Below are positions 1 through 8,511 of a DNA stretch of 64,000 bases, piece by piece (position 1 is the first letter of the stretch; each line of letters begins with the position of its first letter). Under the pieces are notes generated by a model. It did not search any database and was not told where the DNA came from. It worked only from the letters and a program-made list of their open reading frames with translations. Source of the DNA: an uncultured Pelagibacteraceae bacterium (lineage in GTDB: Bacteria; Pseudomonadota; Alphaproteobacteria; Pelagibacterales; Pelagibacteraceae); the NCBI GenBank assembly GCA_902630945.1, contig CACOWV010000003.1, positions 1-64,000 of the forward strand, read 5' to 3'. The position numbers were made by a program, and so were the translations under genes.

Positions 1-704
1 AAAAAATAAAAGTTGATAAAGATAATAGTACGATAGTAAATGGCAGTGGTAAAAAATCTGATATTGAAGCTAGATGCTCTTCAATTAAACAACAAATAGA
101 TGAAACGACTTCTGATTATGATAAAGAAAAACTTCAAGAAAGATTAGCTAAATTAGCTGGTGGTGTTGCGGTAATTAAGGTTGGTGGTGCTACTGAAGTT
201 GAAGTTAAGGAAAGAAAAGACAGAGTTGAAGACGCATTAAATGCTACTCGAGCCGCTGTTGAAGAGGGTATCGTTACTGGTGGTGGATGTGCATTGCTAT
301 ATGCAGCTCAAGATCTTGATAAAGTTAAAGCAAAAGGTGAAGATCAAAAAGCTGGTGTAGATCTAGTTAGAAGAGCTTTAGAGGCTCCTATTAGACAAAT
401 TACAAAAAATGCTGGCGTAGATGGCTCTGTAGTAGTTGGAAAATTATTGGAACAAAATAAAAAAACTCATGGTTATGATGCTCAGAATGAAGAATATTGT
501 GACATGTTTGCAAAAGGAATTATTGATCCTGTAAAAGTTGTAAGGACAGCTCTTCAAGATGCAGCCTCAATTTCTGGCTTATTAGTTACTACAGAAGCTA
601 TGATAGCTGATAAACCCGAAGATAAAGATGCAGCTCCTGCTGCGATGCCTGGTGGAATGGGAGGCATGGGCGGTATGGGAGGCATGGGTGGCATGGGAAT
701 GTAA
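1..704 (+). CDS. groEL: Chaperonin GroEL (Hsp60), 3' part
   Basis: Partial gene: the frame is open from base 3 and its start lies before the window. The encoded end of GroEL covers the distal apical/intermediate and equatorial parts. Family segments seen are [37 protein letters not shown] and VTGGG, and the protein ends in the usual Gly-Gly-Met repeat tail. GroEL forms the 14-subunit cytosolic folding chamber with GroES and hydrolyses ATP to fold client proteins. An internal ATG at 294 is not the start, because family sequence continues upstream of it. A strong hairpin terminator follows. Confidence 0.98.
   Translation, partial: KIKVDKDNSTIVNGSGKKSDIEARCSSIKQQIDETTSDYDKEKLQERLAKLAGGVAVIKVGGATEVEVKERKDRVEDALNATRAAVEEGIVTGGGCALLYAAQDLDKVKAKGEDQKAGVDLVRRALEAPIRQITKNAGVDGSVVVGKLLEQNKKTHGYDAQNEEYCDMFAKGIIDPVKVVRTALQDAASISGLLVTTEAMIADKPEDKDAAPAAMPGGMGGMGGMGGMGGMGM
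651..701 (+). repeat. GGM-repeat tail of GroEL
   Basis: Short imperfect repeats of a GGN-GGN-ATG unit encode the flexible C-terminal Gly-Gly-Met tail of GroEL. This low-complexity tail is normal for the family and projects into the folding cavity. Confidence 0.9.
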
Positions 705-731
705 CCTAAAAACCATTTCTTAAACAAATTC

Positions 732-760
732 AAAGGCCATCTTTTGATGGCCTTTTTTTT
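732..760 (+). terminator. Rho-independent terminator after groEL
   Basis: A 10-bp perfect inverted repeat (732-741 with 746-755) closes on a TTTT loop and runs into an unbroken T tract to 760. It is one of the few textbook intrinsic terminators in the window and ends the groEL transcript. Confidence 0.93.
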
Positions 761-781
761 TATAATCTGTAAAATATAAAT

Positions 782-892
782 ATGTCTAAACGTTATAGTG
801 GAAAATCGTTTAAAGACTCTAGTACAAATAAAAAACCTAAGTTTACACTTAAAGAAAAAAGAGCTTTAAAGCGAAATAAATCAAAAAGATAG
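782..892 (+). CDS. Small basic protein (36 aa), unknown
   Basis: A complete short ORF starts at an ATG 21 bases after the groEL terminator and ends 14 bases before the next gene. The product begins MSKRYSGKSFKD and ends LKEKRALKRNKSKR. It has 11 Lys and 4 Arg in 36 residues against two acidic residues. Such a charge suggests binding to RNA, the ribosome or DNA, but no family is recognised. It fills space that would otherwise be empty in a very compact genome, which supports it being real. No clear Shine-Dalgarno sequence is seen. Confidence 0.5.
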   Translation: MSKRYSGKSFKDSSTNKKPKFTLKEKRALKRNKSKR

Positions 893-906
893 TATTAGTA
901 ATTTTA

Positions 907-1707
907 ATGATTAATTTTAAAAAAGAAAAAATTGATGAAAGAAAAATTATTAAAATAATAAAAAAATATATTAATAAAAAAATCTTTAAATATTATTTTA
1001 TAGAGACTGATCTTCAAAAACTTCCTGATATAAGTTACCCTGAAGAGGGAGATCTTGAATATCAAAAAAAGCTGATAGACAAATTTGATCAAACACAATC
1101 TCAAACTTCGTCTATGACATGTCCTCATTTAATGGAATTATTATTAATGAAATTTGACTCTAAGCAAAACTTTTCTTTCTTAGATGTTGGTGGAGAAAAA
1201 ATTGATTTTTACTTAGAATTAAAAAAAAATTTTAAAAATATTGAATATTTTCTTTATAATCAAAAATCTATGTTGGATCCATTTTATAAAATCAGAGACG
1301 AATTTAATTTTAAAGACTTTCATTTAATTGACAACTTAGATGACATTTCTGACGATTATGATTTTATAAATTTCGGAAGTTGCATTCAATATTTTAATAA
1401 TTATGAAGTATTTTTAAAAAAAGTTACTCGGAATTCTAAATTCATCTTTTTTAGTGGAACACATCTTTATGATAAAATAGGCAACAATCAGAATAAAAAT
1501 GTTGTTGTTAAACAATTGAATGTTGCATCACAGATAAATTATCTCTTTTTTTTTTGTAGAAAAGATTTTTTTAAAATTTTTGAGGAAAAAGAATATAATT
1601 TTATCTTTGAAAGTAAAAATTTAACTGACAAAATTAATTATGATAATTTAAAATATAAATTTATGAATATTCAATACTCTGATTTCTTATTTTCAAAAAA
1701 AATTTGA
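907..1707 (+). CDS. Putative methyltransferase, TIGR04325-like
   Basis: The 266-residue protein has a stretch FLDVGGEKIDFYLELKK near residue 95. This looks like the glycine-rich SAM loop of the TIGR04325 (LIC12133-type) putative methyltransferases. DFINFGSCIQYF and FIFFSGTHLYD follow, matching the later strands of a Rossmann-like methyltransferase fold. Such proteins are often found in surface-polysaccharide loci; here the gene stands alone between groEL and typA. The N-terminal 40 residues are almost all Lys, Ile, Asn and Phe. The substrate is unknown. The family call comes from motif memory and is moderate. Confidence 0.55.
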   Translation: MINFKKEKIDERKIIKIIKKYINKKIFKYYFIETDLQKLPDISYPEEGDLEYQKKLIDKFDQTQSQTSSMTCPHLMELLLMKFDSKQNFSFLDVGGEKIDFYLELKKNFKNIEYFLYNQKSMLDPFYKIRDEFNFKDFHLIDNLDDISDDYDFINFGSCIQYFNNYEVFLKKVTRNSKFIFFSGTHLYDKIGNNQNKNVVVKQLNVASQINYLFFFCRKDFFKIFEEKEYNFIFESKNLTDKINYDNLKYKFMNIQYSDFLFSKKI

Positions 1708-1822
1708 TTCACGAAAAATTAAAACACCTAGAAAAATAAAAAACTTTGTTGAATTATATAAGTAAAATCATCCTTTTTTTTAGTTTTCAAAAAAAAAAAT
1801 TAATGTATAAGAGCCAGGATTT

Positions 1823-3649
1823 ATGAGCAAAGAAATTCGAAATATTACAATCATAGCCCACGTGGATCACGGCAAAACAACGTTAATTGATAATCTAATG
1901 AAACAGAGTGGTTCATTTAGAGAAAATGAAGTTGTTGATGAAAGATTAATGGACTCAGGTGAACTCGAAAAAGAGAGGGGAATTACGATATTAGCAAAAC
2001 CAGCTTCCATCAATTGGAATAACTCAAGAATTAATATCATTGATACTCCAGGACACAGGGATTTTGCTGCTGAGGTTGAAAGAGTTTTAAGTATGGCTGA
2101 TGGAGCATTACTCTTAATTGACTCTGCTGAAGGTGTAATGCCTCAAACAAAATTTGTACTATCAAAAGCTTTAAAACAAGGATTGAAGCCTATAGTCGTA
2201 ATCAATAAATTAGACAAATCAGACCAAAGAGCAAATGAAGTTTTGGATGAAACTTTTGATTTATTCGTAAGTTTAGATGCAAATGAGGAGCAATTAGATT
2301 TTCCTGTTCTTTATGCAAGTGGTAGATCTGGATGGGCAGATAAGGAGGTTGATGGACCAAGAAAAAACTTAAACCCCCTTTTAGATCAAATAATTGATCA
2401 TGTTAAACCTGCGGAATTAGATAAATCTAAACCGTTTGCAATGCTTTCAACTCTACTTTACGCAGATAGTTTTTTAGGCAGAAGTTTAGTTGGCAAAATA
2501 GCTCAAGGTACTGCAAAAGCTAATCAGGCAATTAAAGCTATTAATTTAAAAGGTGAAAAAATTGACGAAGGAAGACTAACAAAAATATTTAGATATGAAG
2601 GAACAAAAAAAGTTCCAATCGATGTGGGTGAAGCTGGTGATATTGTGGTTGTCGCTGGTTTAGAAAAAGCAAATGTAGCGGATACGATCTGTGATCTAGA
2701 GGTAAATGAACCAATAAAAGCTACTCCTATTGATCCACCAACTATGTCAATTACAATCACTGTTAATACTTCCCCTCTAGCAGGTACTGAAGGGAAAAAA
2801 CTAACAAGTACTCAAATACGAGATAGATTAATTCAGGAAGCTCAAAATAATGTTGGAATTACTTTTACTGAAAATACTGGTAATGATTCATTCGTTGTTA
2901 GTGGTAGAGGCGAATTGATGTTAGAAATTTTACTTACTCAAATGAGAAGAGAAGGTTTTGAGATGACAGTAAGTCCACCAAAAGTTTTATATAAAAAAGA
3001 TGAAAATGGAAAAAAACTTGAGCCAATAGAGGAAATTACTATGGATCTTGATGAAGAATATTCATCAAAAATTATAGACTCAATGAACAAAAGAAAAGGT
3101 AAATTAATAGAATTAAAAGATACTGGTAAAAATAAAAAAAGATTAATTTTTCATGCTCCAACAAGAGGTTTAATGGGGTACACGAGTAGATTTTTAACTC
3201 TTACAAAAGGGAACGGTGTAATCAATAGAATTTTTCATAGCTATGGTGCTTTTGAAGGTGAAATGGAAGGCAGAAGAAATGGAGCATTAATCTCAATGGA
3301 ACAAGGTAAAGCTGTTGCCTTTGCAATCTTTAATTTGCAAGCTAGAGGTGAGATGTTTGTAACTCACAATGATCCAGTATATCCAGGTATGATTGTTGGT
3401 TTATCTCCAAAACCAGGGGACATGATAATAAATGTCATGAAAGGTAAAAAATTAACTAACATGAGAACACAGGGTACAGACGAAAATGTTGTTTTAACTC
3501 CAGTAAGAAAAATGTCAATTGCTGAACAATTAAGTATGTTAAATACGGATGAAGCTTTGGAAATCACACCTGACTCATGTAGACTCAGAAAAGCTATTCT
3601 AGATCCACACGAAAGAAAAAGAAGTGAAAAAGCTGGCGCTGCAGCTTAA
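1823..3649 (+). CDS. typA: Translational GTPase TypA/BipA
   Basis: TypA (BipA) is a ribosome-binding GTPase of the EF-G/LepA class that helps 50S assembly and stress adaptation. The P-loop AHVDHGKTT lies at residues 12-20, the switch II motif DTPGH at 74-78 and NKLD at 128-131. The EF-G-like domain III and V segments and the TypA-specific C-terminal region (APTRGLMGYTSRFLT, RRNGALISMEQGKAVAFA) follow. The length of 608 residues is typical. The gene stands alone on the forward strand, and its stop overlaps the stop of the convergent membrane-protein gene by 4 bases. Confidence 0.98.
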   Translation: MSKEIRNITIIAHVDHGKTTLIDNLMKQSGSFRENEVVDERLMDSGELEKERGITILAKPASINWNNSRINIIDTPGHRDFAAEVERVLSMADGALLLIDSAEGVMPQTKFVLSKALKQGLKPIVVINKLDKSDQRANEVLDETFDLFVSLDANEEQLDFPVLYASGRSGWADKEVDGPRKNLNPLLDQIIDHVKPAELDKSKPFAMLSTLLYADSFLGRSLVGKIAQGTAKANQAIKAINLKGEKIDEGRLTKIFRYEGTKKVPIDVGEAGDIVVVAGLEKANVADTICDLEVNEPIKATPIDPPTMSITITVNTSPLAGTEGKKLTSTQIRDRLIQEAQNNVGITFTENTGNDSFVVSGRGELMLEILLTQMRREGFEMTVSPPKVLYKKDENGKKLEPIEEITMDLDEEYSSKIIDSMNKRKGKLIELKDTGKNKKRLIFHAPTRGLMGYTSRFLTLTKGNGVINRIFHSYGAFEGEMEGRRNGALISMEQGKAVAFAIFNLQARGEMFVTHNDPVYPGMIVGLSPKPGDMIINVMKGKKLTNMRTQGTDENVVLTPVRKMSIAEQLSMLNTDEALEITPDSCRLRKAILDPHERKRSEKAGAAA

Positions 3650-4293
3650 TTAAAAATTTTATCTGTTAAATAAAGTCCTAAAGCAACACAGGGTCCTATA
3701 CCAAAAGCAAATAAAAGGGTACCAACTCCAACAATTCCACCTAAATACCATCCAACACTAACAACTGAAATTTCAAGTGTTGCTCTAACCAAAGCTATTG
3801 GTAAATTTGTTTTTTTTTGCAAACCTACCATTAAACCATCTCTTGGGCCTGCTCCAAGATTTGCAACCAAATAAATTCCTCCACCAATTCCAACTGTTAT
3901 TACCGAAACTATCGCTAAAATTATTTGATTAAAATAATTAGAAGGAGTTGGGACAAATTTGATACATAAATCAATCATTAGAGCAATTATTAATGCATTT
4001 AAAATAGTCGCAAGACCTGGTTTTTGTTCAAGTGGTATCCATAAAATTAAAACAGTAACACTTATTAAAAATGTAAGCATTCCAATACTTAAGTTTGTTT
4101 TTAGAGAAAGACCTTGGGCTAAGACGCTCCAGGGTGAGGCTCCAGTAAAAGAGACAATTAATAATCCTTCACCTAAACCAAACAACATCAAACCAAAACA
4201 GCAAAAAAATAGTGTCGAAAATTTTGGTTTAAAATTATACGTTTTTTTAGAGGTCCAGTTTACTTTTGGTATTTTTTTTATCTTTAAGAACAT
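3646..4293 (-). CDS. YczE/YitT-type integral membrane protein
   Basis: The 215-residue protein has about five hydrophobic segments. It carries the segment LVANLGAGPRDGLMVGL, then GIGTLLFAFGIGP-like sequence (here VGVGTLLFAFGIGP), which is the signature of YczE-family membrane proteins. Their molecular role is not established; some sit beside lipopeptide or antibiotic genes. Here the gene is single, convergent with typA and divergent from the exported protein that follows. The start at 4293 gives a short basic N-terminus before the first membrane helix. Confidence 0.75.
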   Translation of the reverse strand: MFLKIKKIPKVNWTSKKTYNFKPKFSTLFFCCFGLMLFGLGEGLLIVSFTGASPWSVLAQGLSLKTNLSIGMLTFLISVTVLILWIPLEQKPGLATILNALIIALMIDLCIKFVPTPSNYFNQIILAIVSVITVGIGGGIYLVANLGAGPRDGLMVGLQKKTNLPIALVRATLEISVVSVGWYLGGIVGVGTLLFAFGIGPCVALGLYLTDKIFN

Positions 4294-4345
4294 TTTTTGA
4301 CAAAATACTTCTATTGTAAGAAAAGTCTACTATTGTAATCAATAA

Positions 4346-5023
4346 ATGAAAAAAATTCTCATCATAATTCTTGTATCATTATATTCAAATGCTCTTGCTC
4401 ATATGGATCATTATAAAAAGATAAATAAGATTGAAATGGACATTTTTAGAAATGGAGAATTAATAGGATACAATTATTATTTTTTTACAAGAAAGGATGA
4501 TAAGACAATAGTTACTAATCAGATAAAGTTTTCTGTAAAAATTTTAGGAGTTACTATTTTTCAAGTGGAGGGATATGGTGAGGAAATATATATTAAAGAT
4601 CAATTAATTTCTTATGACTCTAAAACTTTACAAAACGATAAAGAGAAATTTGTTAATTTATTTTTTGATAAAGAAAAGAAAAAATTTATAATAAAAGGTT
4701 CTTCTTATGAAGGAGACACATCAGCTGATAATATAATAGGAAATTGGTGGAGTCATAAAATTTTACAAACTGATAGCCAAATCAGTCCGATTTCTGGAAG
4801 TATAAAAAAACAGGTTGTAACTTTTATTGGTAAAGAAAAAATTGAACAATATGGTAAACTTTATAGTGTCGATCTTTTTACACTGAAATCTAAAGATATG
4901 ACTTTACCAAAAGATAAAAGATTAGATTTTAACATATGGTACGACCCAAAAACCAATCAAATTATAAGGGTGTCATATTCAAGGATGGGTAATTGGGAAT
5001 ATCGTTTAAAAAATTTTGAATAA
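4346..5023 (+). CDS. Exported protein, DUF6134-like
   Basis: A clear Sec signal peptide (MKKILIIILVSLYSNALA, predicted cleavage after ALA) precedes a 200-residue, mostly beta-strand domain. The closing segment LDFNIWYDPKTNQIIRVSYS and a WEYRL tail match my recollection of DUF6134, and the layout recalls DUF3108-type periplasmic proteins. It is probably periplasmic; the function is unknown. The gene is single and ends 3 bases before the convergent pmbA. Confidence 0.6.
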   Translation: MKKILIIILVSLYSNALAHMDHYKKINKIEMDIFRNGELIGYNYYFFTRKDDKTIVTNQIKFSVKILGVTIFQVEGYGEEIYIKDQLISYDSKTLQNDKEKFVNLFFDKEKKKFIIKGSSYEGDTSADNIIGNWWSHKILQTDSQISPISGSIKKQVVTFIGKEKIEQYGKLYSVDLFTLKSKDMTLPKDKRLDFNIWYDPKTNQIIRVSYSRMGNWEYRLKNFE

Positions 5024-5026
5024 TTA

Positions 5027-6343
5027 TTATTTACCTGCAACTACCATACCTTCGATCATCATCGTTGGAGAATTAGTCGCGTATTCAAAATCCAGATCAT
5101 CAGCAAGAGTTATGTTTTGAAACATGTCATTTAAATTTCCTGCAATTGTAATCTCATTTATTGGATATTTAAATTCACCATTTTCAACTAGAAAACCCGT
5201 GGCTCCAACAGAATAATCACCTGTAACTATATTGTTTCCATGACCTATAGTTTCGGTAATATAAAGACATTTTGAATTTGAGCTCAAAAGATCATTAAAA
5301 GAAACTTTCCCTCTATTGAAATAAAGATTACTTGTTCCACCACTTCTACCGTTTGACTTAAGACTTAACTTTTTACCATTATAAGTATCCACTAAATAAT
5401 GTTTTAAAACACCTTGGTCTACTAATTTTAATGTTTCAGTTTTAACCCCTTCAGAGTCAAAGTTTCTAGATCCTAAACCTTTTAATATATCTGGTTTATC
5501 GAAAATATTTATTTCATCAGAAAATATTTTTTGATTTATCTTATCTTTTAAAAAAGAAGTTCCTCTTGAAATAGCAGAAGAAGAAATTGCACTAGCAAAA
5601 GTATTCAGGATTCCTTTAGCAATTCTTTTATCAAAAATTAAAGCAATTTTTTCACTACTAATTTTTTTTGGACTCAGTTTTCTTATAGTTTGATCAGCAG
5701 CTAATTTCCCTAATATTTCTGCATCCTTGATATCTTTAAAATGACATTTGCTACTATATTCGTAGTCTCGCTCCATACTTTTTTCATCTTTTGCAACAGT
5801 AACACTTGAAGCAATAAATGATGAGTCTTTATAACCTTCACAAAAGCCATCACTGTTAGCTAAAATAAAATTTGATTTATCCTCAGTAAAACTGGACTCA
5901 GTGTTAACAATTTTTTTATTGTTAGAAGCTGATACTTCTAATCTTTTTAAATATTCAATTTTATCTTCATTTTTAATATGAGTGTCATCGTATAGATCCA
6001 AATCTTTAACTTCTTTTGCTAATAAATCTTTATCTGGAAGTGAATTAAATTCATCCGCAGGGGTATTTTTTGCAGTTTCAATACATTTTTCAATAAGAGT
6101 ATTTAAATTATCACTTAATAAATTTGACGATGATATTGATGATTTTTTTTTGCCAATATAAGTAGTGATTCCAATAGCAAGATTATCTGATCTATTAGAT
6201 TCATCTAATTTTTGATTTCTAAAATTAACTGTCTCAGAAATCGAATTACGTACAACAACACTTGCATCTGTTGCTCCCAACTTTTTTGATAAATCTAAAC
6301 AATAGGATGCTTTTTTTGAAAGATATTCCTGATCTTTTATCAT
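5027..6343 (-). CDS. pmbA: TldE/PmbA subunit of the TldD/TldE protease
   Basis: PmbA (TldE) is the non-catalytic partner of TldD in a cytosolic metalloprotease that trims peptides such as microcin B17 precursors and clears unfolded peptides. The 438-residue protein shows the conserved family segments GATDASVVVR, a SFLKD region, LVDTYNGKKLSLKSNGRSGG and the closing TMMIEGMVVAGK. It has no HExxxH zinc motif, as expected for this subunit. Its start codon overlaps the tldD stop (TAATG), which implies translational coupling. Confidence 0.93.
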   Translation of the reverse strand: MIKDQEYLSKKASYCLDLSKKLGATDASVVVRNSISETVNFRNQKLDESNRSDNLAIGITTYIGKKKSSISSSNLLSDNLNTLIEKCIETAKNTPADEFNSLPDKDLLAKEVKDLDLYDDTHIKNEDKIEYLKRLEVSASNNKKIVNTESSFTEDKSNFILANSDGFCEGYKDSSFIASSVTVAKDEKSMERDYEYSSKCHFKDIKDAEILGKLAADQTIRKLSPKKISSEKIALIFDKRIAKGILNTFASAISSSAISRGTSFLKDKINQKIFSDEINIFDKPDILKGLGSRNFDSEGVKTETLKLVDQGVLKHYLVDTYNGKKLSLKSNGRSGGTSNLYFNRGKVSFNDLLSSNSKCLYITETIGHGNNIVTGDYSVGATGFLVENGEFKYPINEITIAGNLNDMFQNITLADDLDFEYATNSPTMMIEGMVVAGK

Positions 6344-7755
6344 TAAAGTTTTGTTCCACCTACTGTCATCTTATTTATTAAAATAGAAGGTTGAGCAACT
6401 CCAACTGGGACGCCTTGGCCAGCTTTTCCACAAGTTCCAATTCCTGGATCCAACATCATATCATTTCCAACCATAGAAACCTCTTTTAAAATAGATGGAC
6501 CATCTCCTATAAGGGTTGCACCTTTTATGGGTGATCCAATTTTACCATTAATAATTTCGTATGCCTCTGTACAATTAAATACAAATTTTCCTGAAGTAAT
6601 ATCGACTTGTCCACCACCAAAGCTTACAGCAAAAATACCTTTATCAACTGATTTTATCATTTCATCTTGAGTGTGATTACCATTTAGCATCATTGTGTTT
6701 CTCATTCTAGGGAGAACTATATGCCTATAATTTTCTCTTCTGCCATTACCAGTCGACCTGGTTTTCATTAATCGAGCATTCATCCTGTCTTGCATGAAAT
6801 TTTTTAATATTCCATTTTCTATCAATACTGTTTTTTCTGTTGGTGTGCCCTCATCATCTATCGTTAAGCTGCCTCTTCTGTTATCAATAGTTCCATCATC
6901 TACAATAGTTACACCTTCACTTGCAACTTTTTGACCCATTAGGTTATAAAACGCAGAAGTTTTTTTTCTATTAAAATCTCCCTCTAAACCATGGCCAACT
7001 GCTTCATGAATTAAAATTGCTGGCCAACCAGGTCCTAATACAACTTTCATTTCACCAGCAGGTGCGGGTTTACTCTCTAAATTTACAGAAGCTATTCTTA
7101 AAGCCTCATCACAAACATTTTTCCAGTTGTCTTCTTTTAGATAGGAATCATATGATTGTCTGCCACCAATGCCATATACACCGCTCTCTTTTCTGCCATT
7201 TTTTTCTAACATGACTGACACATTAAATCTTATTAGTGGACGCACATCCGACAAAGTCTCACCACCTAATCTAATTATTTCTATTGACTTTTGTTCACCC
7301 AAGAAATTAGCGGTAACTTGTTTTACATTTTTATTTTTTGATCGAATATAATTATTAACATCGTTTAATATCTTTATTTTTTCATTAAGCGTCTTTTGGT
7401 CTATAGGATTAATATTTTCGTAATACTTTTTATTAGATTTAGGAATAGAATGATTGTAAGAACCTTGTGCAGATTTTAATGTTGACTTTAAGTTTTCTGA
7501 AGATTGTTTTAATGAGTTTTTTGAAATTTCATTAGAATGAGAGTAAGCAACGATTTCACCTGAAATAGCTCTAAATCCAAAGCCTAAATCAGAATTATAA
7601 CTGGAATTTTTAATTTTATTATCATCTAACAAAATTGACTCAGATTTTGAATTTTCTAAATATAATTCTCCATCATCACATTTTTGTAAAGTGTCAGAAA
7701 TTATATTCTCCGCTTCATTTCTAGATAAATCGGATTTTTCAAAGAAGTTACCCAT
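6343..7755 (-). CDS. tldD: TldD metalloprotease subunit
   Basis: TldD is the catalytic subunit of the TldD/TldE peptidase. The zinc-binding HEAVGH lies at residues 250-255, followed by GLEGDFNRKKTSAF. The C-terminal segments FNCTEAYEI and MLDPGIGTCGKAGQGVPVG are typical. The length of 470 residues is normal for the family. The gene is first in a two-gene operon with pmbA and is divergent from the DCC protein gene. Confidence 0.96.
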   Translation of the reverse strand: MGNFFEKSDLSRNEAENIISDTLQKCDDGELYLENSKSESILLDDNKIKNSSYNSDLGFGFRAISGEIVAYSHSNEISKNSLKQSSENLKSTLKSAQGSYNHSIPKSNKKYYENINPIDQKTLNEKIKILNDVNNYIRSKNKNVKQVTANFLGEQKSIEIIRLGGETLSDVRPLIRFNVSVMLEKNGRKESGVYGIGGRQSYDSYLKEDNWKNVCDEALRIASVNLESKPAPAGEMKVVLGPGWPAILIHEAVGHGLEGDFNRKKTSAFYNLMGQKVASEGVTIVDDGTIDNRRGSLTIDDEGTPTEKTVLIENGILKNFMQDRMNARLMKTRSTGNGRRENYRHIVLPRMRNTMMLNGNHTQDEMIKSVDKGIFAVSFGGGQVDITSGKFVFNCTEAYEIINGKIGSPIKGATLIGDGPSILKEVSMVGNDMMLDPGIGTCGKAGQGVPVGVAQPSILINKMTVGGTKL

Positions 7756-7845
7756 AAATAATTACATAGTTTGTTTAAAAAAATTTTCAACTAGAGTATT
7801 TTACGCATATACATTAATTAAATAAGTTAGTAATAAGTGATTATT

Positions 7846-8205
7846 ATGAAAGTTTATTTTAATAATTCCTGTAAAATTTGCAAAGCCGAGATTGATTTAT
7901 ACAAAAAAGAGGAAATTAATGAAATTAATTGGATTGATATCACAAATAATAAAATAGCTGAAAAAGAAACTTTAAAAGATAGTAAACAACTTTTGCGAAG
8001 ACTTCATGTAAAAGACGGCGAAAAAGTCATAGAGGGAGCTGCAGCATTCTTATTATTATGGAAAAAAATGCCTAAATATAAATTTTTATACAATTTTTTT
8101 AAACTACCAGTCATCTTTAATATCTTTTCATTTGCTTATGAAATACTTGCTTATTTTTTATACCTTAAGAATAAAAAACAATTAAATTTAACTGAAAAAA
8201 AATAA
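7846..8205 (+). CDS. DCC-family thiol protein (DUF393)
   Basis: A 119-residue protein with VYFNNSCKICKAEI at its N-terminus, giving a thioredoxin-like CxxC at Cys9/Cys12. This matches the DCC family (DUF393), predicted thiol-disulfide oxidoreductases. I preferred the ATG at 7846 over an in-frame GTG at 7837 because the family core begins directly after it. The tail is hydrophobic (FNIFSFAYEILAYFLYL) and may associate with the membrane. The last 18 bases overlap the convergent small membrane-protein gene. The substrate is unknown. Confidence 0.75.
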   Translation: MKVYFNNSCKICKAEIDLYKKEEINEINWIDITNNKIAEKETLKDSKQLLRRLHVKDGEKVIEGAAAFLLLWKKMPKYKFLYNFFKLPVIFNIFSFAYEILAYFLYLKNKKQLNLTEKK

Positions 8206-8481
8206 CAAAAATTTACTCAGCAATGACATTGAGGCAATAAACATTACGAGAATTATTGAGTACATTAATAAAATAATTTTGTTTTTTTTTCTTCTAAGTC
8301 TCACAAAATCTTTATCATCTAAGTCAGAAATATCTCTTTCGCCTACTACTGGATAATCATATGTAAATCGCCAAGTACTTTCCCCTAGTCTAGGGTCTAA
8401 GTTATTGTAATAAGAAATCCATGCTAAGATATATTTTAATATCAAATATAGAATTATCAAAAAAGAAGTTCCTAAAATCAT
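8188..8481 (-). CDS. Small two-helix membrane protein, unknown
   Basis: The 97-residue protein has a hydrophobic helix at about residues 3-22 and another at about 70-93. The loop between them carries LDPRLGESTWRFTYDYPVVGERD and a DLDDKDFVRLRRKK charged stretch. The loop composition does not look random and suggests a real conserved protein, but no family is recognised. It shares its 3' end with the DCC gene and lies downstream of the lysine-rich protein gene on the same strand, 30 bases away, so the two may be co-transcribed. Confidence 0.55.
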   Translation of the reverse strand: MILGTSFLIILYLILKYILAWISYYNNLDPRLGESTWRFTYDYPVVGERDISDLDDKDFVRLRRKKNKIILLMYSIILVMFIASMSLLSKFLLFFFS

Positions 8482-8511
8482 GTCAAATAATATATAATCA
8501 AATTTATTTTT

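Noticed and set aside
904-1128. Reverse ORF opposite the start of the methyltransferase-like gene
   Set aside because: It is rich in Phe/Ile/Leu only because it reads the complement of an A-rich coding stretch. The forward frame has recognisable methyltransferase segments.
1708-1822. Intergenic space before typA as an RNA gene
   Set aside because: It is homopolymer-rich with no stable hairpin, tRNA fold or riboswitch motif.
7017-7351. Two forward-strand ORFs inside the tldD region
   Set aside because: They lie antisense to well-conserved tldD coding sequence and show no family motifs or start signals of their own.
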